A stretch of 64,000 nt of DNA from Bacteroidales bacterium UBA3843 (GTDB lineage Bacteria > Bacteroidota > Bacteroidia > Bacteroidales > Paludibacteraceae), in contig DGHR01000003.1 of assembly GCA_002392745.1 (NCBI GenBank), positions 62,001 to 126,000 of the forward strand, in the 5' to 3' direction. The position numbers and the translations under genes were made by a program. Positions 8,726 to 18,667 of this stretch are shown piece after piece (position 1 is the first letter of the stretch; each line of letters opens with the position of its first letter). Under the pieces are notes generated by a model. That model had not been told where the DNA came from and did no database searches. It saw nothing but the letters and a program-made list of their open reading frames with translations.

Positions 8726-9214
8726 TCAGTCATATCTAAATATCAGAGTGCAGGCAACGCCATTTTGTTCGCAGCATAGTTCGGTAGGATAATGCAATGC
8801 GGCCTTTTCAGAGGGATAATTCTTCAACTGATTAAGAGAAGGAACCGGTTGATATAATAAAACAGAGGTATCTCCTATTGCCGGATTAATGCCTGTGATG
8901 AGAATGGCGTGCCCCTCATCTTCTTTATCCAAACGCTGTCCACCACTTATTTCCCACAAGACAGGCAGGTCTTTGGTTGTGATAACTGTGTCGGTAATGA
9001 AAGAATGTGTGTACTGCGGCAGCAAATTAGCCGTGTTGATTTCTACACAGGAATAATACAGTCCGTTTTGCGGGATTTTGGTGAGTTGAATGCTTAAAAG
9101 CCATGCGATACTTGGATCGGCAGGAACAGATTTTTCGCGATCGTCAATCGTGTTTTCACAGGAAGAGAACATAATTGCTGCAATGACAAGCAGCGGAAAA
9201 AGTTTGTTTTTCAT
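8726..9214 (-). CDS. Lipoprotein of unknown function, papain-fold-like C-terminus
   Basis: 162 residues. A lipobox (IMFSSC, Cys about residue 19) marks a lipoprotein. The second half contains DEGHAILITGINP followed by TSVLLYQPVPSL, a pattern like the His-containing strand pair of papain-fold (C39/C70-type) peptidases. The segment before it is too short for a catalytic Cys helix, so an active protease is unlikely. It follows another small lipoprotein by 11 bp and is probably co-transcribed with it. The family was not recognised; the papain-like reading is tentative. Confidence 0.6.
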   Translation of the reverse strand: MKNKLFPLLVIAAIMFSSCENTIDDREKSVPADPSIAWLLSIQLTKIPQNGLYYSCVEINTANLLPQYTHSFITDTVITTKDLPVLWEISGGQRLDKEDEGHAILITGINPAIGDTSVLLYQPVPSLNQLKNYPSEKAALHYPTELCCEQNGVACTLIFRYD

Positions 9215-9225
9215 AATTCAAGGCG

Positions 9226-9585
9226 TTAAATAATCCGCTGTAAAGTAGCTCCCGATGAATTTATAGTCATTTTATAGGAAGAGTTCCATTTGAAATAATA
9301 ATTACTCCAAGAGACGGAGCGGATTTTGTTTCCCTTGCTATCATAAAAAACAGTTTCTACATAAACAGGTATATTTACAGATGTGTCAGACAACTCCACC
9401 GCACCACTATTATTTCGTGCGCCAGCTGTCGCCACCGGTAAATTGTCGCAATATACGCGTACCGTATAATCGGTACTATTTACGACATACAAGATAGGAA
9501 AACTACGCTCGAACGTGTTGTTACAAGAGCAGAAAATGCCCATCATTAGGGCTAACAAAGCAAATAAACGAATTTTGTTTTTCAT
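9226..9585 (-). CDS. Small lipoprotein, unknown function
   Basis: 119 residues. The frame is open further upstream to 9690, but the start is placed at 9585: the promoter at 9617-9648 lies inside the longer frame, and MKNKIRLFALLALMMGIFCSC is a clean lipoprotein signal with the lipobox at FCSC. The mature part is a short beta-rich domain (VNSTDYTVRVYCDNLPVA, YVETVFYDSKGNKI) of the sort found in small immunoglobulin-like envelope lipoproteins. First gene of a two-gene lipoprotein unit. No specific function can be given. Confidence 0.65.
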   Translation of the reverse strand: MKNKIRLFALLALMMGIFCSCNNTFERSFPILYVVNSTDYTVRVYCDNLPVATAGARNNSGAVELSDTSVNIPVYVETVFYDSKGNKIRSVSWSNYYFKWNSSYKMTINSSGATLQRII

Positions 9586-9616
9586 ACGTGCAAACAATTT
9601 TTGAATTTTTTGTTTG

Positions 9617-9648
9617 CAAAAGTAGTGCTTTGGAGCGGAGAAAACAAA
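9617..9648 (-). promoter_or_regulatory. Promoter of the two-lipoprotein unit
   Basis: Minus strand TTTG-N20-TACTTTTG. It lies 32 bp upstream of the chosen start at 9585 and decides against the longer frame. Confidence 0.7.
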
Positions 9649-9740
9649 AGTTCGACGGAATAATCGAAGAAATCGAAGAAATCGAATCAAGCCTCAGGTG
9701 AACTCTTCCGAGAAATACAAAGCGTCCACCCATAGAACAT

Positions 9741-10337
9741 CTATTGTAGCAGGTTTTCTAATTCTTTGCGCGCAGTGGCTACTTTAGAGGCTGCACGGCT
9801 TGGAACCGCCTCGTTGAACTGGCTGGAGGAAGGAACTTGTTTGCCGGTTGTTTGGGCTACCCACATTCTAAGATTGCGTTTATCCTTCAGGTCCGCTTTG
9901 CCCATTTTCTCAAGAGCCGTCAGATATTGCGCCACGAGCGCCAGATTGATATGCCCCGGTTTCTCGGGATGCTCCGGCAGCGAATGCAACAGTTGTTTGA
10001 TCTGCAGCTCCTGTTGGTCGGAAAGCGCGGCAAGAGGCGAGTAGGGCACAGACGGCTGTGCAGTTTGTTTCTTCTGCAAGATATAATCCACCTTCTTTTC
10101 AAAATCCTCCTCTTCGTCGCTGATGACAAAAGGCGAAAGACAGATTCTGCAGACAAATGCGGTCGCCCACACCGCCGCAACGGCATACAAGATGTATGTC
10201 AGAACTTGTTTTGCCGGCGTGTCGATAGCCGCCACCACCATCAGAATCAGCGTCAATACAGACGTGATTTCGAAGACAGGGCGGATAGTGCGGTCGATTT
10301 TGTACAATATTTTGGCAGTGCGCGGGGACATAATCAA
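9741..10337 (-). CDS. Two-helix membrane protein, unknown
   Basis: 198 residues. Two transmembrane helices near the N-terminus (about 22-37 and 45-65: VLTLILMVVAA, ILYAVAAVWATAFVC) are followed by a charged cytoplasmic tail. An acidic start (SDEEEDFEKK) leads to a helical domain that ends near ENLLQ. The start overlaps the end of the upstream carboxypeptidase-regulatory-domain gene, so it is the last gene of a three-gene operon. Met1 or Met3 may be used. I do not recognise the family. Confidence 0.65.
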   Translation of the reverse strand: MIMSPRTAKILYKIDRTIRPVFEITSVLTLILMVVAAIDTPAKQVLTYILYAVAAVWATAFVCRICLSPFVISDEEEDFEKKVDYILQKKQTAQPSVPYSPLAALSDQQELQIKQLLHSLPEHPEKPGHINLALVAQYLTALEKMGKADLKDKRNLRMWVAQTTGKQVPSSSQFNEAVPSRAASKVATARKELENLLQ

Positions 10338-11626
10338 TAAATCTCGACGATTTCGCGTTTGACGCGACGGGTGATTTGGCTCTTGGTCAAAGGTATAACT
10401 CCCTCCGTTTGTAGGCCTGTGACGCGTTGTGTGGCCTTGATTCTAATGGGAATCTCCTGTTTCTTGCTGCCCAAAATATGGGCGTTTGCGAGCATGTTTT
10501 TCTCCAGTGTGTACACATGTCCGTTCACCCGCTGGTAAACCGTGTTGTAATCTACGTTCGCCCGCATTTTGCGCAGCCGGAACTTTTGGATTTGGCTGTC
10601 GCTCATGTTGATGAGATTCAACATCTGAAGCTGGTCTGCATTCAGTTTATAGCCAAAAGGTATGGTGATTTTGACCTCGGCATGCTCGGAGAAACGGCGC
10701 ACCTCGTACGTGCGCGAATCCACTATATAATGGCGCGTGAAAGTCAGTTTGAAGAAGCCGAGGTATTTGATGATTTTCTGTGTGTGGGTGAGCACTGTCT
10801 CTCCTTCCGACTCATTGCTGACGGTCCAATGCCTGGTGTCACTCATAGCCTGCTCAAAGTCATATCGCATGTTTCCCATCGCGAAAAGCGCCTGGTGTAC
10901 GACCACGCCGCTATCCACGGCATTTGCCGCCCGCCGCATCGCTTTGCCGGCTCCGGTGTTTTTCTTGTCCAACCGTTCAATCGCATTTCCTGCGAGAATA
11001 GAGTCCGCCTGTGCGCGTTTTTCGGCCGAGAAGAACCGTTTGCAGAAACGTCCCTGGAACTGTAAAGAGTCGCGTCCTTCGCGTGCCGTTTCCGGCATCA
11101 CCACAATATTGGCAATCATCTGTTCCATGCCCCATGTCTCGCCCTCGGACTGCATCCGTACATCGCTAACGACCTGATACTGAGCGGGATTGTCGGGAAA
11201 CTCTTCTTCGAGTTTGACATACACTGCATGCAGTAGCGCCGCCATCTGTTTTCGTTTGTTGCGCTGCTTGCTCGCTTTTGCCGCGACGACCGTTTCCTCC
11301 AAAGCAATAGGCTGTTCCTTCAGGACAAGCGAAGTACGCTGTATGGCCATGGCGTTCAGTTCGGAGAGGGTAAGCGAGAGTTTCTCATAGCCAATGAAAC
11401 TGACGATAACCGCACTGGATTCCGGCAGATTTGTCTCGAAAGAGAAACGTCCGTCGGTGTTGGTAGCCGTACCCGCCTCCGGTTGCAGTTCCGGATAGAC
11501 GGTTGCATAAGAAACAGGCGAGCCGTTCTGGTCCACGACGCGTCCGTCATAGCGATTTGCGAAAGCCGTCAGACTGCACAGAACGCCCATGCATAAAAAC
11601 AGCCGTATTTTATGCTGACGTATCAT
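10334..11626 (-). CDS. Secreted protein with N-terminal carboxypeptidase-regulatory-like domain
   Basis: 430 residues with a signal peptide (MIRQHKIRLFLCMGVLCSLTA). Residues about 25-110 form a CarboxypepD_reg-like beta sandwich (RVVDQNGSPVSYATVYPE, TNTDGRFSFETNLP, VSFIGYEKLSLTLS), the domain found at the front of many Bacteroidota outer-membrane and periplasmic proteins. The rest, about 300 residues, is a helical and beta domain often attached to it, with no TonB plug or barrel. It overlaps the upstream AsmA-like gene by ATGA and the downstream membrane-protein gene by 4 bp, so all three are translated together. Envelope function likely; substrate unknown. Confidence 0.8.
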   Translation of the reverse strand: MIRQHKIRLFLCMGVLCSLTAFANRYDGRVVDQNGSPVSYATVYPELQPEAGTATNTDGRFSFETNLPESSAVIVSFIGYEKLSLTLSELNAMAIQRTSLVLKEQPIALEETVVAAKASKQRNKRKQMAALLHAVYVKLEEEFPDNPAQYQVVSDVRMQSEGETWGMEQMIANIVVMPETAREGRDSLQFQGRFCKRFFSAEKRAQADSILAGNAIERLDKKNTGAGKAMRRAANAVDSGVVVHQALFAMGNMRYDFEQAMSDTRHWTVSNESEGETVLTHTQKIIKYLGFFKLTFTRHYIVDSRTYEVRRFSEHAEVKITIPFGYKLNADQLQMLNLINMSDSQIQKFRLRKMRANVDYNTVYQRVNGHVYTLEKNMLANAHILGSKKQEIPIRIKATQRVTGLQTEGVIPLTKSQITRRVKREIVEIY

Positions 11627-13293
11627 TTTTTCTTTTTATAAGTGTTTAGATTGCCGTGTACTTCCTTGGTCTGTTTATGTACAAAAAGTCCGGGCAACAT
11701 TGTTTTGATAACTCCATCGATACAAGGTCCAAACAAATACAGCGGGTATGGCGCCCACGCATCGTTTTTCCATTCCACGGAATAACTTCTAGGATGAATG
11801 TCCACCGCGGTAGGGTTGCTTTTCGGAATCAGCGTGTTTGCCAGCGATGTAAAGACATCCGCATATTTTGTGATGATTCTATAAGGCACCTGGTCCTCCT
11901 TGTGCACCTTGACATTCAGTCCTTTGTATTGCATACAGAACTCGCCTTTGGCTTTTTGTCTGTCTCCGCTATAGTTGGCGTCTATCTTGTTTATATGACA
12001 GTCGCATGTGATAGCCACCAAGGGCCGAATAAAAGGATTCAAATCCTGCAGTTCGGCATCGGTTCCGCTGATGGAAATATCAAACCGCGCATCATGATCG
12101 ATGTACATATTGAATTTCGCGTCCACGATACCGTTCTTGCCGAAAGGAGCATGCAGGCGGTTGTACCAAACGGCTCCTGTCTTGTTGGTGATATTATCCA
12201 ACCGGGCGTGTATATCGTTCAGGCGCAGTTTGCCGCAGTTGACATCCGAGGTGGTAACCTCTATATCAATCTTATGAACTACCGCCGTAGCCTGTTTGAT
12301 ACAGAAATACTCCGGAATCCGGCGCAGTATATCCTGGGGAATAGGGAATGGCTCTTTCGGCGCATGGCGCGCATCCCTGTGAACATGCATACGCCGTACG
12401 TTTGCGTGAAGGGAATCGAGCGTGTAGTCCTTATCCAAAATCTTATGCAACGGGTTGAAAGCCGAAGTAGAGAGACTATTCAACTCCAGGTCCATCCAAG
12501 TGGTGGGTTCGTTATGCATGTCCGCCAGTTTGCGCGGAGAAACGGTATTCCTGTAGCGCGTGTATCCCAGATGAAAAGGTCCCTGGTTTTTGGTCCGGAA
12601 ACCGTGAATCTCCAGCGAAGACAAGCTGTCGGGAATAACAACAGACGCTTCGCCAACAGAAACCTCGTACACGGAATCATTGTAAGTGAACAGGGAGTCG
12701 CCAAAATCATACCGGAAATCGCGTACCTGTGCAGTCAGACTATCTATGTTCAGTTCGAGCGATGTATTCAGGCTATACAGTTCGGCGTGTGCATTGTTCA
12801 CGCGTATTTTTCTGAGGTCCGCCAGTTTGAGCCACTGTCCCGCGTCCTCGAGCGTGGTGTCTTTAGGCAGGGCCGGCAGAATAGCCTCCGGATGCTTTTC
12901 GTCCAAATAGCAAACAAACGACGGATTATCCGCTGTAAGGCTGCTGACATGCAAGTGCTTTTCGCGGAAGAGTTTTCTATAACTGATATGTCCGACCGTG
13001 AGGGTAGGTACGTTTATTGCCAGCCCCGGCATACGCTGCCCGGATTGCAACGTGTCGTTCCGATTGATACTGTTGGTGGCAAAATATATGTCCTCCACGA
13101 TAGCCGTACCGCTAAGGAAGAAGATGTGTATATCACCGATAGACGCCTCTACATCCGGAATATCCTCAAAGGCATCTTTCACCTCTCGGTGTACGAGCCG
13201 CGACACCCAAATATCGGTAGTCACGACAGCAGCCGCGAACAGCCCAATAACAACGCCGAGCGTCCATAATGTAATTTTAACCGGCTTTTTCAT
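11623..13293 (-). CDS. AsmA-like / DUF748-like envelope protein
   Basis: 556 residues. One N-terminal transmembrane anchor (KITLWTLGVVIGLFAAAVVTT) is followed by a long periplasmic beta-rich region with AsmA/DUF748 hallmarks: an early 'IGDIHIFFLSGTAIVEDIYF' strand pair, repeated 'LRLNDIHARLDNI' and 'ISGTDAELQDLNPF' elements, and a late 'GEFCMQYKGLNVKV' strand. Family members form bridges or chaperone-like structures for lipid or outer-membrane traffic. It is the first gene of a three-gene operon and has a promoter about 160 bp upstream. Exact role unknown. Confidence 0.7.
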   Translation of the reverse strand: MKKPVKITLWTLGVVIGLFAAAVVTTDIWVSRLVHREVKDAFEDIPDVEASIGDIHIFFLSGTAIVEDIYFATNSINRNDTLQSGQRMPGLAINVPTLTVGHISYRKLFREKHLHVSSLTADNPSFVCYLDEKHPEAILPALPKDTTLEDAGQWLKLADLRKIRVNNAHAELYSLNTSLELNIDSLTAQVRDFRYDFGDSLFTYNDSVYEVSVGEASVVIPDSLSSLEIHGFRTKNQGPFHLGYTRYRNTVSPRKLADMHNEPTTWMDLELNSLSTSAFNPLHKILDKDYTLDSLHANVRRMHVHRDARHAPKEPFPIPQDILRRIPEYFCIKQATAVVHKIDIEVTTSDVNCGKLRLNDIHARLDNITNKTGAVWYNRLHAPFGKNGIVDAKFNMYIDHDARFDISISGTDAELQDLNPFIRPLVAITCDCHINKIDANYSGDRQKAKGEFCMQYKGLNVKVHKEDQVPYRIITKYADVFTSLANTLIPKSNPTAVDIHPRSYSVEWKNDAWAPYPLYLFGPCIDGVIKTMLPGLFVHKQTKEVHGNLNTYKKKK

Positions 13294-13305
13294 AACAAGA
13301 ACAAT

Positions 13306-13413
13306 TTAGAGTGCACAATTAATGAATGATTGTTGTATGTCCTGTCTCTCCGCCATAAGCGGTCCGGAAAGGAGTGTAAACGCGAATAGTATGTAGAAAT
13401 ATCTTTTCAACAT
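13306..13413 (-). CDS. Possible 35-codon secreted peptide upstream of the AsmA-like gene
   Basis: Start at 13413 on the minus strand, inside the leader of the AsmA-like operon (promoter at 13452-13483). The product begins MLKRYFYILFAFTLLSG and looks like a complete signal peptide with a cleavage site after LMA, leaving a mature part of only about 15 residues. It may be a real small secreted peptide, a leader peptide or a remnant. Length and composition alone support it, so confidence is low. Confidence 0.3.
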   Translation of the reverse strand: MLKRYFYILFAFTLLSGPLMAERQDIQQSFINCAL

Positions 13414-13451
13414 TCCGCAGCCAATCACAGCCATTCGGCACAAATCGGGTA

Positions 13452-13483
13452 CAAAAATACAGCTTTTTTTGCATATATGCAAA
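13452..13483 (-). promoter_or_regulatory. Promoter of the AsmA-like operon
   Basis: Minus strand TTTG-N20-TATTTTTG. The spacer begins CATATATGC, making a palindrome TTTGCATATATGCAAA that recurs in the promoter at 59749-59780. Confidence 0.7.
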
Positions 13484-13838
13484 TATTGGCCCAAAATAAT
13501 TGTCTAAAATTCCGGAAGAATGCACACCGGACAGAAACAAACCGTATTCATCTTCACTGGATATATACACAGTATATATAGGTATGTGTGGGATACAATA
13601 TTACTCCGAATCGTCCACTACGCGCCTCAAACGCGAGTCACAAAATGAGCGAAACAGAGTGTTTTGGCAGAAAAAGTTCAATACGGTTTCGTGTGGGCAC
13701 ACGCTGTCACGTGCGCACAAACGTCATAAACGGGCATAAAGGGCATTTATTTGCGTTCTGAGCGCATGAATGAATTAGTCCGACAGTTAACCGCACAGAC
13801 CCAAAAATCAAAAAATATGCAATAAAAATGCAGAAATA
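13484..13838. other. Gene-free stretch between divergent promoters
   Basis: About 355 bp between the minus-strand promoter at 13452-13483 and the plus-strand promoter at 13839-13870. It contains an ATATATACACAGTATATATA near-palindrome at about 13559-13580. I see no gene or RNA fold. Confidence 0.5.
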
Positions 13839-13870
13839 TTTGCGTATGTAATTTTTTTTTAGTAATTTTG
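13839..13870 (+). promoter_or_regulatory. Promoter of the DUF2059-gyrA operon
   Basis: TTTG-N20-TAATTTTG. Transcription should start about 13877, which argues for the start codon at 13909 rather than 13882. Confidence 0.72.
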
Positions 13871-13908
13871 CGCCGCAAAATATGGTCAAACCAATCTACA
13901 TTACAGCA

Positions 13909-14793
13909 ATGAAGCGCTTTTTATTTACTACAGTGCTTGTTCTGGCGGCCGTAGCAACCGTACAGGCAGATGCATACAGGGACGCCCTCAGTGAGTACTT
14001 GAAGAAAAAAAATATCGCGCAGGAACAGGAAAGTTATGTGGAGATGATAACTCCGCTTGCCAAGCAACTATTTCCCGACGACGAAAAAGCAACCTCCGCG
14101 CTGGCGGAGTATTTCTCGTCGCAACTGGTAGATGATATTATAGATCTGAACGAGCCTGTTTACCGCAAACACATGAGTATTGCGGATTTGCAGGAGTTAG
14201 GAAAATTATATTCCGACCCCCGCATGGCCGATATTGAAAAGCGTAGTGCGGAAATAGCAAGCGCCATGCAGAAATCGGAAGAGTTTGCCGCATACATGCA
14301 GAATATCCAAACTGCTTTTATGGAAATCCTGTCCGGCAATCCGATGCCTGAGGATATGCCTCTGCCCGCCGAAATCTCGCCGGCATACTACGAAGCGTTT
14401 ATGCAGTATTACAAAAACTCCCGCATGGACGAGATGATGAATACCTCCATGCGCACTGTGTTCGAAGCGGCGAAAAGCATGCTGCAGAAAAACAATCTCC
14501 CCGATATGGACAAAAAAGTCCAAGATTTGACCGATTATTCAGTGCGCAACATTCCCAACGTAGTAGCCATGGTAATGCACAAAACCATCACCATGGATGA
14601 CTTGCGCCTGTTGTCTGAAGTAGCCGCCAAGCCCTGCGCCCAACGCGCAGCTGCCGCCGCAGTAGAACAATCCGAAAATCCGCTCCAGTTGGGTTTGCAG
14701 GTAATCGGCAAAATGGCGGACTGGATGGATGTGCACTACCCCCAATATGCCTCTCCATTCCGCGAGATGGTGAAAATGATGGAAAATTTATAA
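13909..14793 (+). CDS. Secreted DUF2059-like protein
   Basis: 294 residues. The signal peptide MKRFLFTTVLVLAAVATVQA starts at 13909; an ATG at 13882 is in frame but lies within a few bases of the predicted transcription start. The mature part is helical, with two copies of a 'DLQELGKLYSDPRMADIEKRS' / 'DLRLLSEVAAKP' motif. This resembles DUF2059, whose members carry a 'ls.eELraLl.FY.sP.G' helix. Function of the family is unknown. It is 21 bp upstream of gyrA with no separate promoter seen, so the two are probably co-transcribed. Confidence 0.65.
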   Translation: MKRFLFTTVLVLAAVATVQADAYRDALSEYLKKKNIAQEQESYVEMITPLAKQLFPDDEKATSALAEYFSSQLVDDIIDLNEPVYRKHMSIADLQELGKLYSDPRMADIEKRSAEIASAMQKSEEFAAYMQNIQTAFMEILSGNPMPEDMPLPAEISPAYYEAFMQYYKNSRMDEMMNTSMRTVFEAAKSMLQKNNLPDMDKKVQDLTDYSVRNIPNVVAMVMHKTITMDDLRLLSEVAAKPCAQRAAAAAVEQSENPLQLGLQVIGKMADWMDVHYPQYASPFREMVKMMENL

Positions 14794-14814
14794 AACACAA
14801 ACAAATAACAAAAA

Positions 14815-17415
14815 ATGGAAGAAAACAACGAAAACAAACAAGAAGAGCTGATTCAGAACGATCACATCATTCCTGTGAAGATAGACGAGGAAATGAAGTC
14901 CTCGTATATCGATTACTCGATGAGCGTAATTGTGAGCCGTGCGCTGCCAGATGTGCGTGACGGATTCAAGCCGGTTCACCGCCGTGTATTGTTCGGAATG
15001 AATGAGTTGGGCAACACGAGTGACAAACCGACCAAGAAAAGTGCCCGTATCGTCGGTGAGGTAATGGGTAAGTACCACCCTCACGGAGACAGCAGTATCT
15101 ATGGAACCCTGGTTCGTATGGCTCAGCCATGGGCAATGCGTTATTGCCTGGTAGACGGCCAAGGAAACTTCGGTTCTGTCGATGGTGACGGTGCAGCCGC
15201 CATGCGTTATACGGAGGCACGTTTGTCGAAACTGGCGGAAGAGATGCTCCGCGACATCGACAAAGATACAGTAGACATGCAACTGAACTTCGATGACTCG
15301 CTGCGCGAGCCGGTAGTTCTGCCTTGCCGTTTCCCGAACCTGCTGGTAAACGGAGCCAGCGGTATCGCCGTAGGTATGGCGACGAACATGCCAACCCACA
15401 ACCTGGGCGAAGTGATAGACGGTTGCTGCGCCTATATCAATAATATCAAAGCGCGCATGCACGATGCAAACGCTCCGGAGATAACCGTAGAAGATTTGAT
15501 GGAGTATGTAAAGGCTCCGGATTTCCCGACCGGCGGAACCATTTACGGCTACCAGGGCGTAAAAGACGCCTTTGAGACAGGCCGCGGACGTATCATCATC
15601 CGCAGTAACGCCGATATCGAGACAGATGACAACGGACGCGAGCGCATCGTGATAACCGAGTTGCCGTACGGCGTTGTGAAGAGCGACCTGGTGAAAAATA
15701 TCGCCGAGCTGGTCAACGACAAGAAGATAGAAGGCATCGCAGACATCGCCGACCACTCCAAACGCGATATCCGTATCGTAGTGGAGGTAAAACGCGACGC
15801 AAACGCACAGGTGGTGCTGAACAAACTATACAAGTTCACCGCCCTGCAGTCCAGTTTCGCCGTAAACAATATCGCGCTGGTAAAAGGCCGTCCGATGTTG
15901 CTGAACCTGAAACAACTGATAGGTTATTTCATCGAGCACCGTATGGACGTAGTGACCCGCCGCACCCGCTACGAACTGCGCAAAGCGGAGGAGAAAGCCC
16001 ACATCCTGGAAGGTTTGATCATCGCCGTAGACAATATCGACGAGGTGGTACGTATCATCCGCGCCAGCCGCACTCCGGCAGATGCACAAGCCAATCTGGA
16101 GGCCCGCTTCAATCTGGACAACCTGCAGTCGAAAGCCATCGTAGATATGCGTCTGTCGGCCCTGACAGGTCTGCGTATCGACGAGTTGAAAGCCGAATAT
16201 GCCGAGTTGGAGAAACTGATTGCCCACCTGAACGAGTTGCTGGCCAACGAAGAGATGCGTTATGACCTGATTAACACCGAATTGGTGGAGGTAAAAGACA
16301 AATACGCAGACGAGCGCCGCACGAAAATCGTCAAGATGGCTACCGAGTTCAACCCCGAAGATATGTATGCCGACGACGACATGGTAATCACCATTTCGCA
16401 TCTGGGTTATATCAAACGTACTCCTCTGGCAGATTTCCGCCAACAGACCCGCGGCGGTATCGGTTCGAAAGCCGGCAGCGCCCGCGACCAGGATTTCATC
16501 GAGTATGTATATCAAGCATCGATGCACTCCACAATGATGTTCTTCACCGAGATGGGCCGTCTGTACTGGCTGAAAGTATATGAGTTGCCGGAAGGTAACA
16601 AACAGTCGAAAGGCCGTGCTATCCAGAATATGATTAACCTGCAGAAAGGCGACAAGGTACGCACCTGCATCAACGTCAAAGGTCTGAACGACACCGAATA
16701 CGTACAGAACCACTTCCTCATTTTCGTAACCAAGAACGGTTTGATGAAGAAGACCACATTGGAGGCCTACAGCCGTCCGCGCGCCAATGGTATCAACGCT
16801 GTAGGATTGCGCGAAGGCGACGAACTGATTGGTGTAACACTGACCGACGGACAGAGCGAAATGCTGGTAGCATCGTACAACGGCAAAGTGGTTCGTTTCA
16901 ACGAGGCAGGCGTTCGTCCGATGGGTCGCGGCGCAAGCGGTGTGAAAGCGATAACTTTGGAAAATGATGGCCAGGATCGTGTAATTGGCATGGTTTGTGT
17001 AGAGAAGGGTACAGACAAGACTATTCTCGTCATTTCGGAGAAGGGCTTCGGCAAACGTACGCCGGTAGACGACGAAGAGGGCAATCCTATCTATCGCGTC
17101 ACCAACCGCGGCGGCAAGGGAGTCAAGACAATCGAGATTACCGAGAAGACCGGTCAGCTGGTAGGCATCGAAGCCGTTACGGACGATGTGGACCTGATGT
17201 TAATGACCAAGTCCGGCACAGCTATCCGTATGGATATCTCCACCATCCGCGTCACCGGCCGCGCTGCACAAGGCGTCAAACTGATTGACCTGGTAAAACG
17301 CAACGACAGTCTCGTAAGCGGATGCATCGTTCCGAAAGAGGAAGAGAGCGCCAGTGAAGAAGCGGATGCAGAAGAATCGCTCAATGAAGAAACAACAACT
17401 GAAAATCAAGAGTAA
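14815..17415 (+). CDS. gyrA: DNA gyrase subunit A
   Basis: 866 residues, normal length. DNA breakage-reunion domain at about 1-510 with catalytic Tyr132 in [10 protein letters not shown] and the quinolone-determining stretch [19 protein letters not shown] at about 88-106. The C-terminal beta-pinwheel (about 520-835) contains the GyrA box variant QTRGGIG. The tail is acidic ([17 protein letters not shown]). With GyrB it introduces negative supercoils at the cost of ATP. The GyrB gene is not in the window. It heads a tight gene series: the TPR gene starts 1 bp after its stop. Confidence 0.98.
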   Translation: MEENNENKQEELIQNDHIIPVKIDEEMKSSYIDYSMSVIVSRALPDVRDGFKPVHRRVLFGMNELGNTSDKPTKKSARIVGEVMGKYHPHGDSSIYGTLVRMAQPWAMRYCLVDGQGNFGSVDGDGAAAMRYTEARLSKLAEEMLRDIDKDTVDMQLNFDDSLREPVVLPCRFPNLLVNGASGIAVGMATNMPTHNLGEVIDGCCAYINNIKARMHDANAPEITVEDLMEYVKAPDFPTGGTIYGYQGVKDAFETGRGRIIIRSNADIETDDNGRERIVITELPYGVVKSDLVKNIAELVNDKKIEGIADIADHSKRDIRIVVEVKRDANAQVVLNKLYKFTALQSSFAVNNIALVKGRPMLLNLKQLIGYFIEHRMDVVTRRTRYELRKAEEKAHILEGLIIAVDNIDEVVRIIRASRTPADAQANLEARFNLDNLQSKAIVDMRLSALTGLRIDELKAEYAELEKLIAHLNELLANEEMRYDLINTELVEVKDKYADERRTKIVKMATEFNPEDMYADDDMVITISHLGYIKRTPLADFRQQTRGGIGSKAGSARDQDFIEYVYQASMHSTMMFFTEMGRLYWLKVYELPEGNKQSKGRAIQNMINLQKGDKVRTCINVKGLNDTEYVQNHFLIFVTKNGLMKKTTLEAYSRPRANGINAVGLREGDELIGVTLTDGQSEMLVASYNGKVVRFNEAGVRPMGRGASGVKAITLENDGQDRVIGMVCVEKGTDKTILVISEKGFGKRTPVDDEEGNPIYRVTNRGGKGVKTIEITEKTGQLVGIEAVTDDVDLMLMTKSGTAIRMDISTIRVTGRAAQGVKLIDLVKRNDSLVSGCIVPKEEESASEEADAEESLNEETTTENQE

Positions 17416-17416
17416 T

Positions 17417-18667
17417 ATGAAAAAAACATTGATTTTGGCAATGACGATGCTGATAAGCGTCGGTTGCTTTGCTCAGAAAAACCCGTTGGTAAAGAAAGCA
17501 AAAAATTATGCAATGGGTGAGACCCCGGATTTCGCTGCCGCCCGTGCAACCATCGGCGAGGCTCTGGAAGCTGCACCAACCACAGAGACCTACTATTGGG
17601 CCGGAATGATTGGTTATCAGGAAGTTACCCACGAGAACTACAACCAAGTACTCGGCAAAGGTTACAGCCAGGCAAAAGCCGGTGCCGCCGCTGCAGAGAG
17701 CTATGATTATTGGCTGAAAGCAGACGAATTGGCAATGGTTCCGACTCTGGACAAGAAGGGCCGTGAGGTAGTGGACCAGAAGACCCGTAATAACATCAGC
17801 AAAAAGATGCTGGAGTATTACAAGAACCAAGAATTGGTAAAATACGGTATCTACCTGAACGAGCAGAAAGACTATTCGGGCGCATACGAAGCATTCAAGA
17901 AGCATATCAGCATACCTGAGTTGCCGATGATGCAGACCGAAAAACTCCAGAAGGAAATGCCGCGTGACACAACGTATCAGCAATACAAGTATTATGCAGC
18001 TATTTTTGCCGTTCAAGCAGAGATGCACCCGGAAGCGATAGCATTGCTGAGCGAAATGAAGGACGGAGAATACGAGTCTATCTCAGTCAACCAATTCCTT
18101 TATCAGGAATATGTAGCTGTAAAAGACACGGCTAATTTCGTAGCAACACTGCAGAACGCCATCTCCCGTTTCCCGAAAGAGTCATGGTTCCTGCAGAACC
18201 TAATCAACTACTACATCTTCTCCGGTCAGGAACAGGCAGCCATTGACTATCTGGAAAAAGCCATCGAGCGTGAGCCCAATGTAGCCCAATACCATCATAT
18301 CAAAGGCAATCTGGATGAGAACCAAGGTAACTATGAAGAGGCTCTGAAAGATTTTGATAACGCTCTGGCTATCGATCCGACACTGGCAGACGCAATGGCA
18401 GGCAAAGGCCGTGTATATTACAACCAAGCCGTAAAACTGAATGAAGCCGCTGCGCTCATCAGCGATAACAAGGCATACAAAAAGGCCCTTGCAGAGATGA
18501 ATGAGGTATTCCGCAAATCTCTGCCGTTCTTCGAGAAAGCCCATGAGATGGATCCGAAAGAGCGCAGTTATATCCAGACGCTCAAGGGATTGTACTACCG
18601 CTTCCAATCCGAACCGGGTATGCAGGCAAAGTACGATGCCATGTCTGAGGCATTGAACAACCTCTAA
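17417..18667 (+). CDS. Secreted tetratricopeptide-repeat protein
   Basis: 416 residues. The start is set at 17417, one base after the gyrA stop, because MKKTLILAMTMLISVGCFA is a typical signal peptide; the frame is open further upstream inside gyrA. Helical repeats run through the protein, clearest at about residues 285-350 (QYHHIKGNLDENQGNYEEA, ALKDFDNALAIDPTLADAMA), where the TPR pattern G-Y-A-P is obvious. It probably acts as a periplasmic scaffold. Its stop overlaps the ruvX start by one base (TAATG), so translation is coupled. Confidence 0.85.
   Translation: MKKTLILAMTMLISVGCFAQKNPLVKKAKNYAMGETPDFAAARATIGEALEAAPTTETYYWAGMIGYQEVTHENYNQVLGKGYSQAKAGAAAAESYDYWLKADELAMVPTLDKKGREVVDQKTRNNISKKMLEYYKNQELVKYGIYLNEQKDYSGAYEAFKKHISIPELPMMQTEKLQKEMPRDTTYQQYKYYAAIFAVQAEMHPEAIALLSEMKDGEYESISVNQFLYQEYVAVKDTANFVATLQNAISRFPKESWFLQNLINYYIFSGQEQAAIDYLEKAIEREPNVAQYHHIKGNLDENQGNYEEALKDFDNALAIDPTLADAMAGKGRVYYNQAVKLNEAAALISDNKAYKKALAEMNEVFRKSLPFFEKAHEMDPKERSYIQTLKGLYYRFQSEPGMQAKYDAMSEALNNL

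Noticed and set aside
11656..13269. Plus-strand frame of 537 codons opposite the AsmA-like gene
   Set aside because: The minus strand has a signal anchor, family pattern, promoter and operon overlap; the plus frame has none of these.
15826..16713. Minus-strand frame opposite gyrA
   Set aside because: It is a shadow of the conserved gyrA codons; the product has no recognisable motif. The same holds for 14788-15756.
14815..17415. Quinolone resistance reading of GyrA Gly97 (equivalent of E. coli Asp87)
   Set aside because: Other Bacteroidales naturally lack Asp at this position (for example Phe in Bacteroides as I recall), so Gly is not evidence of resistance.
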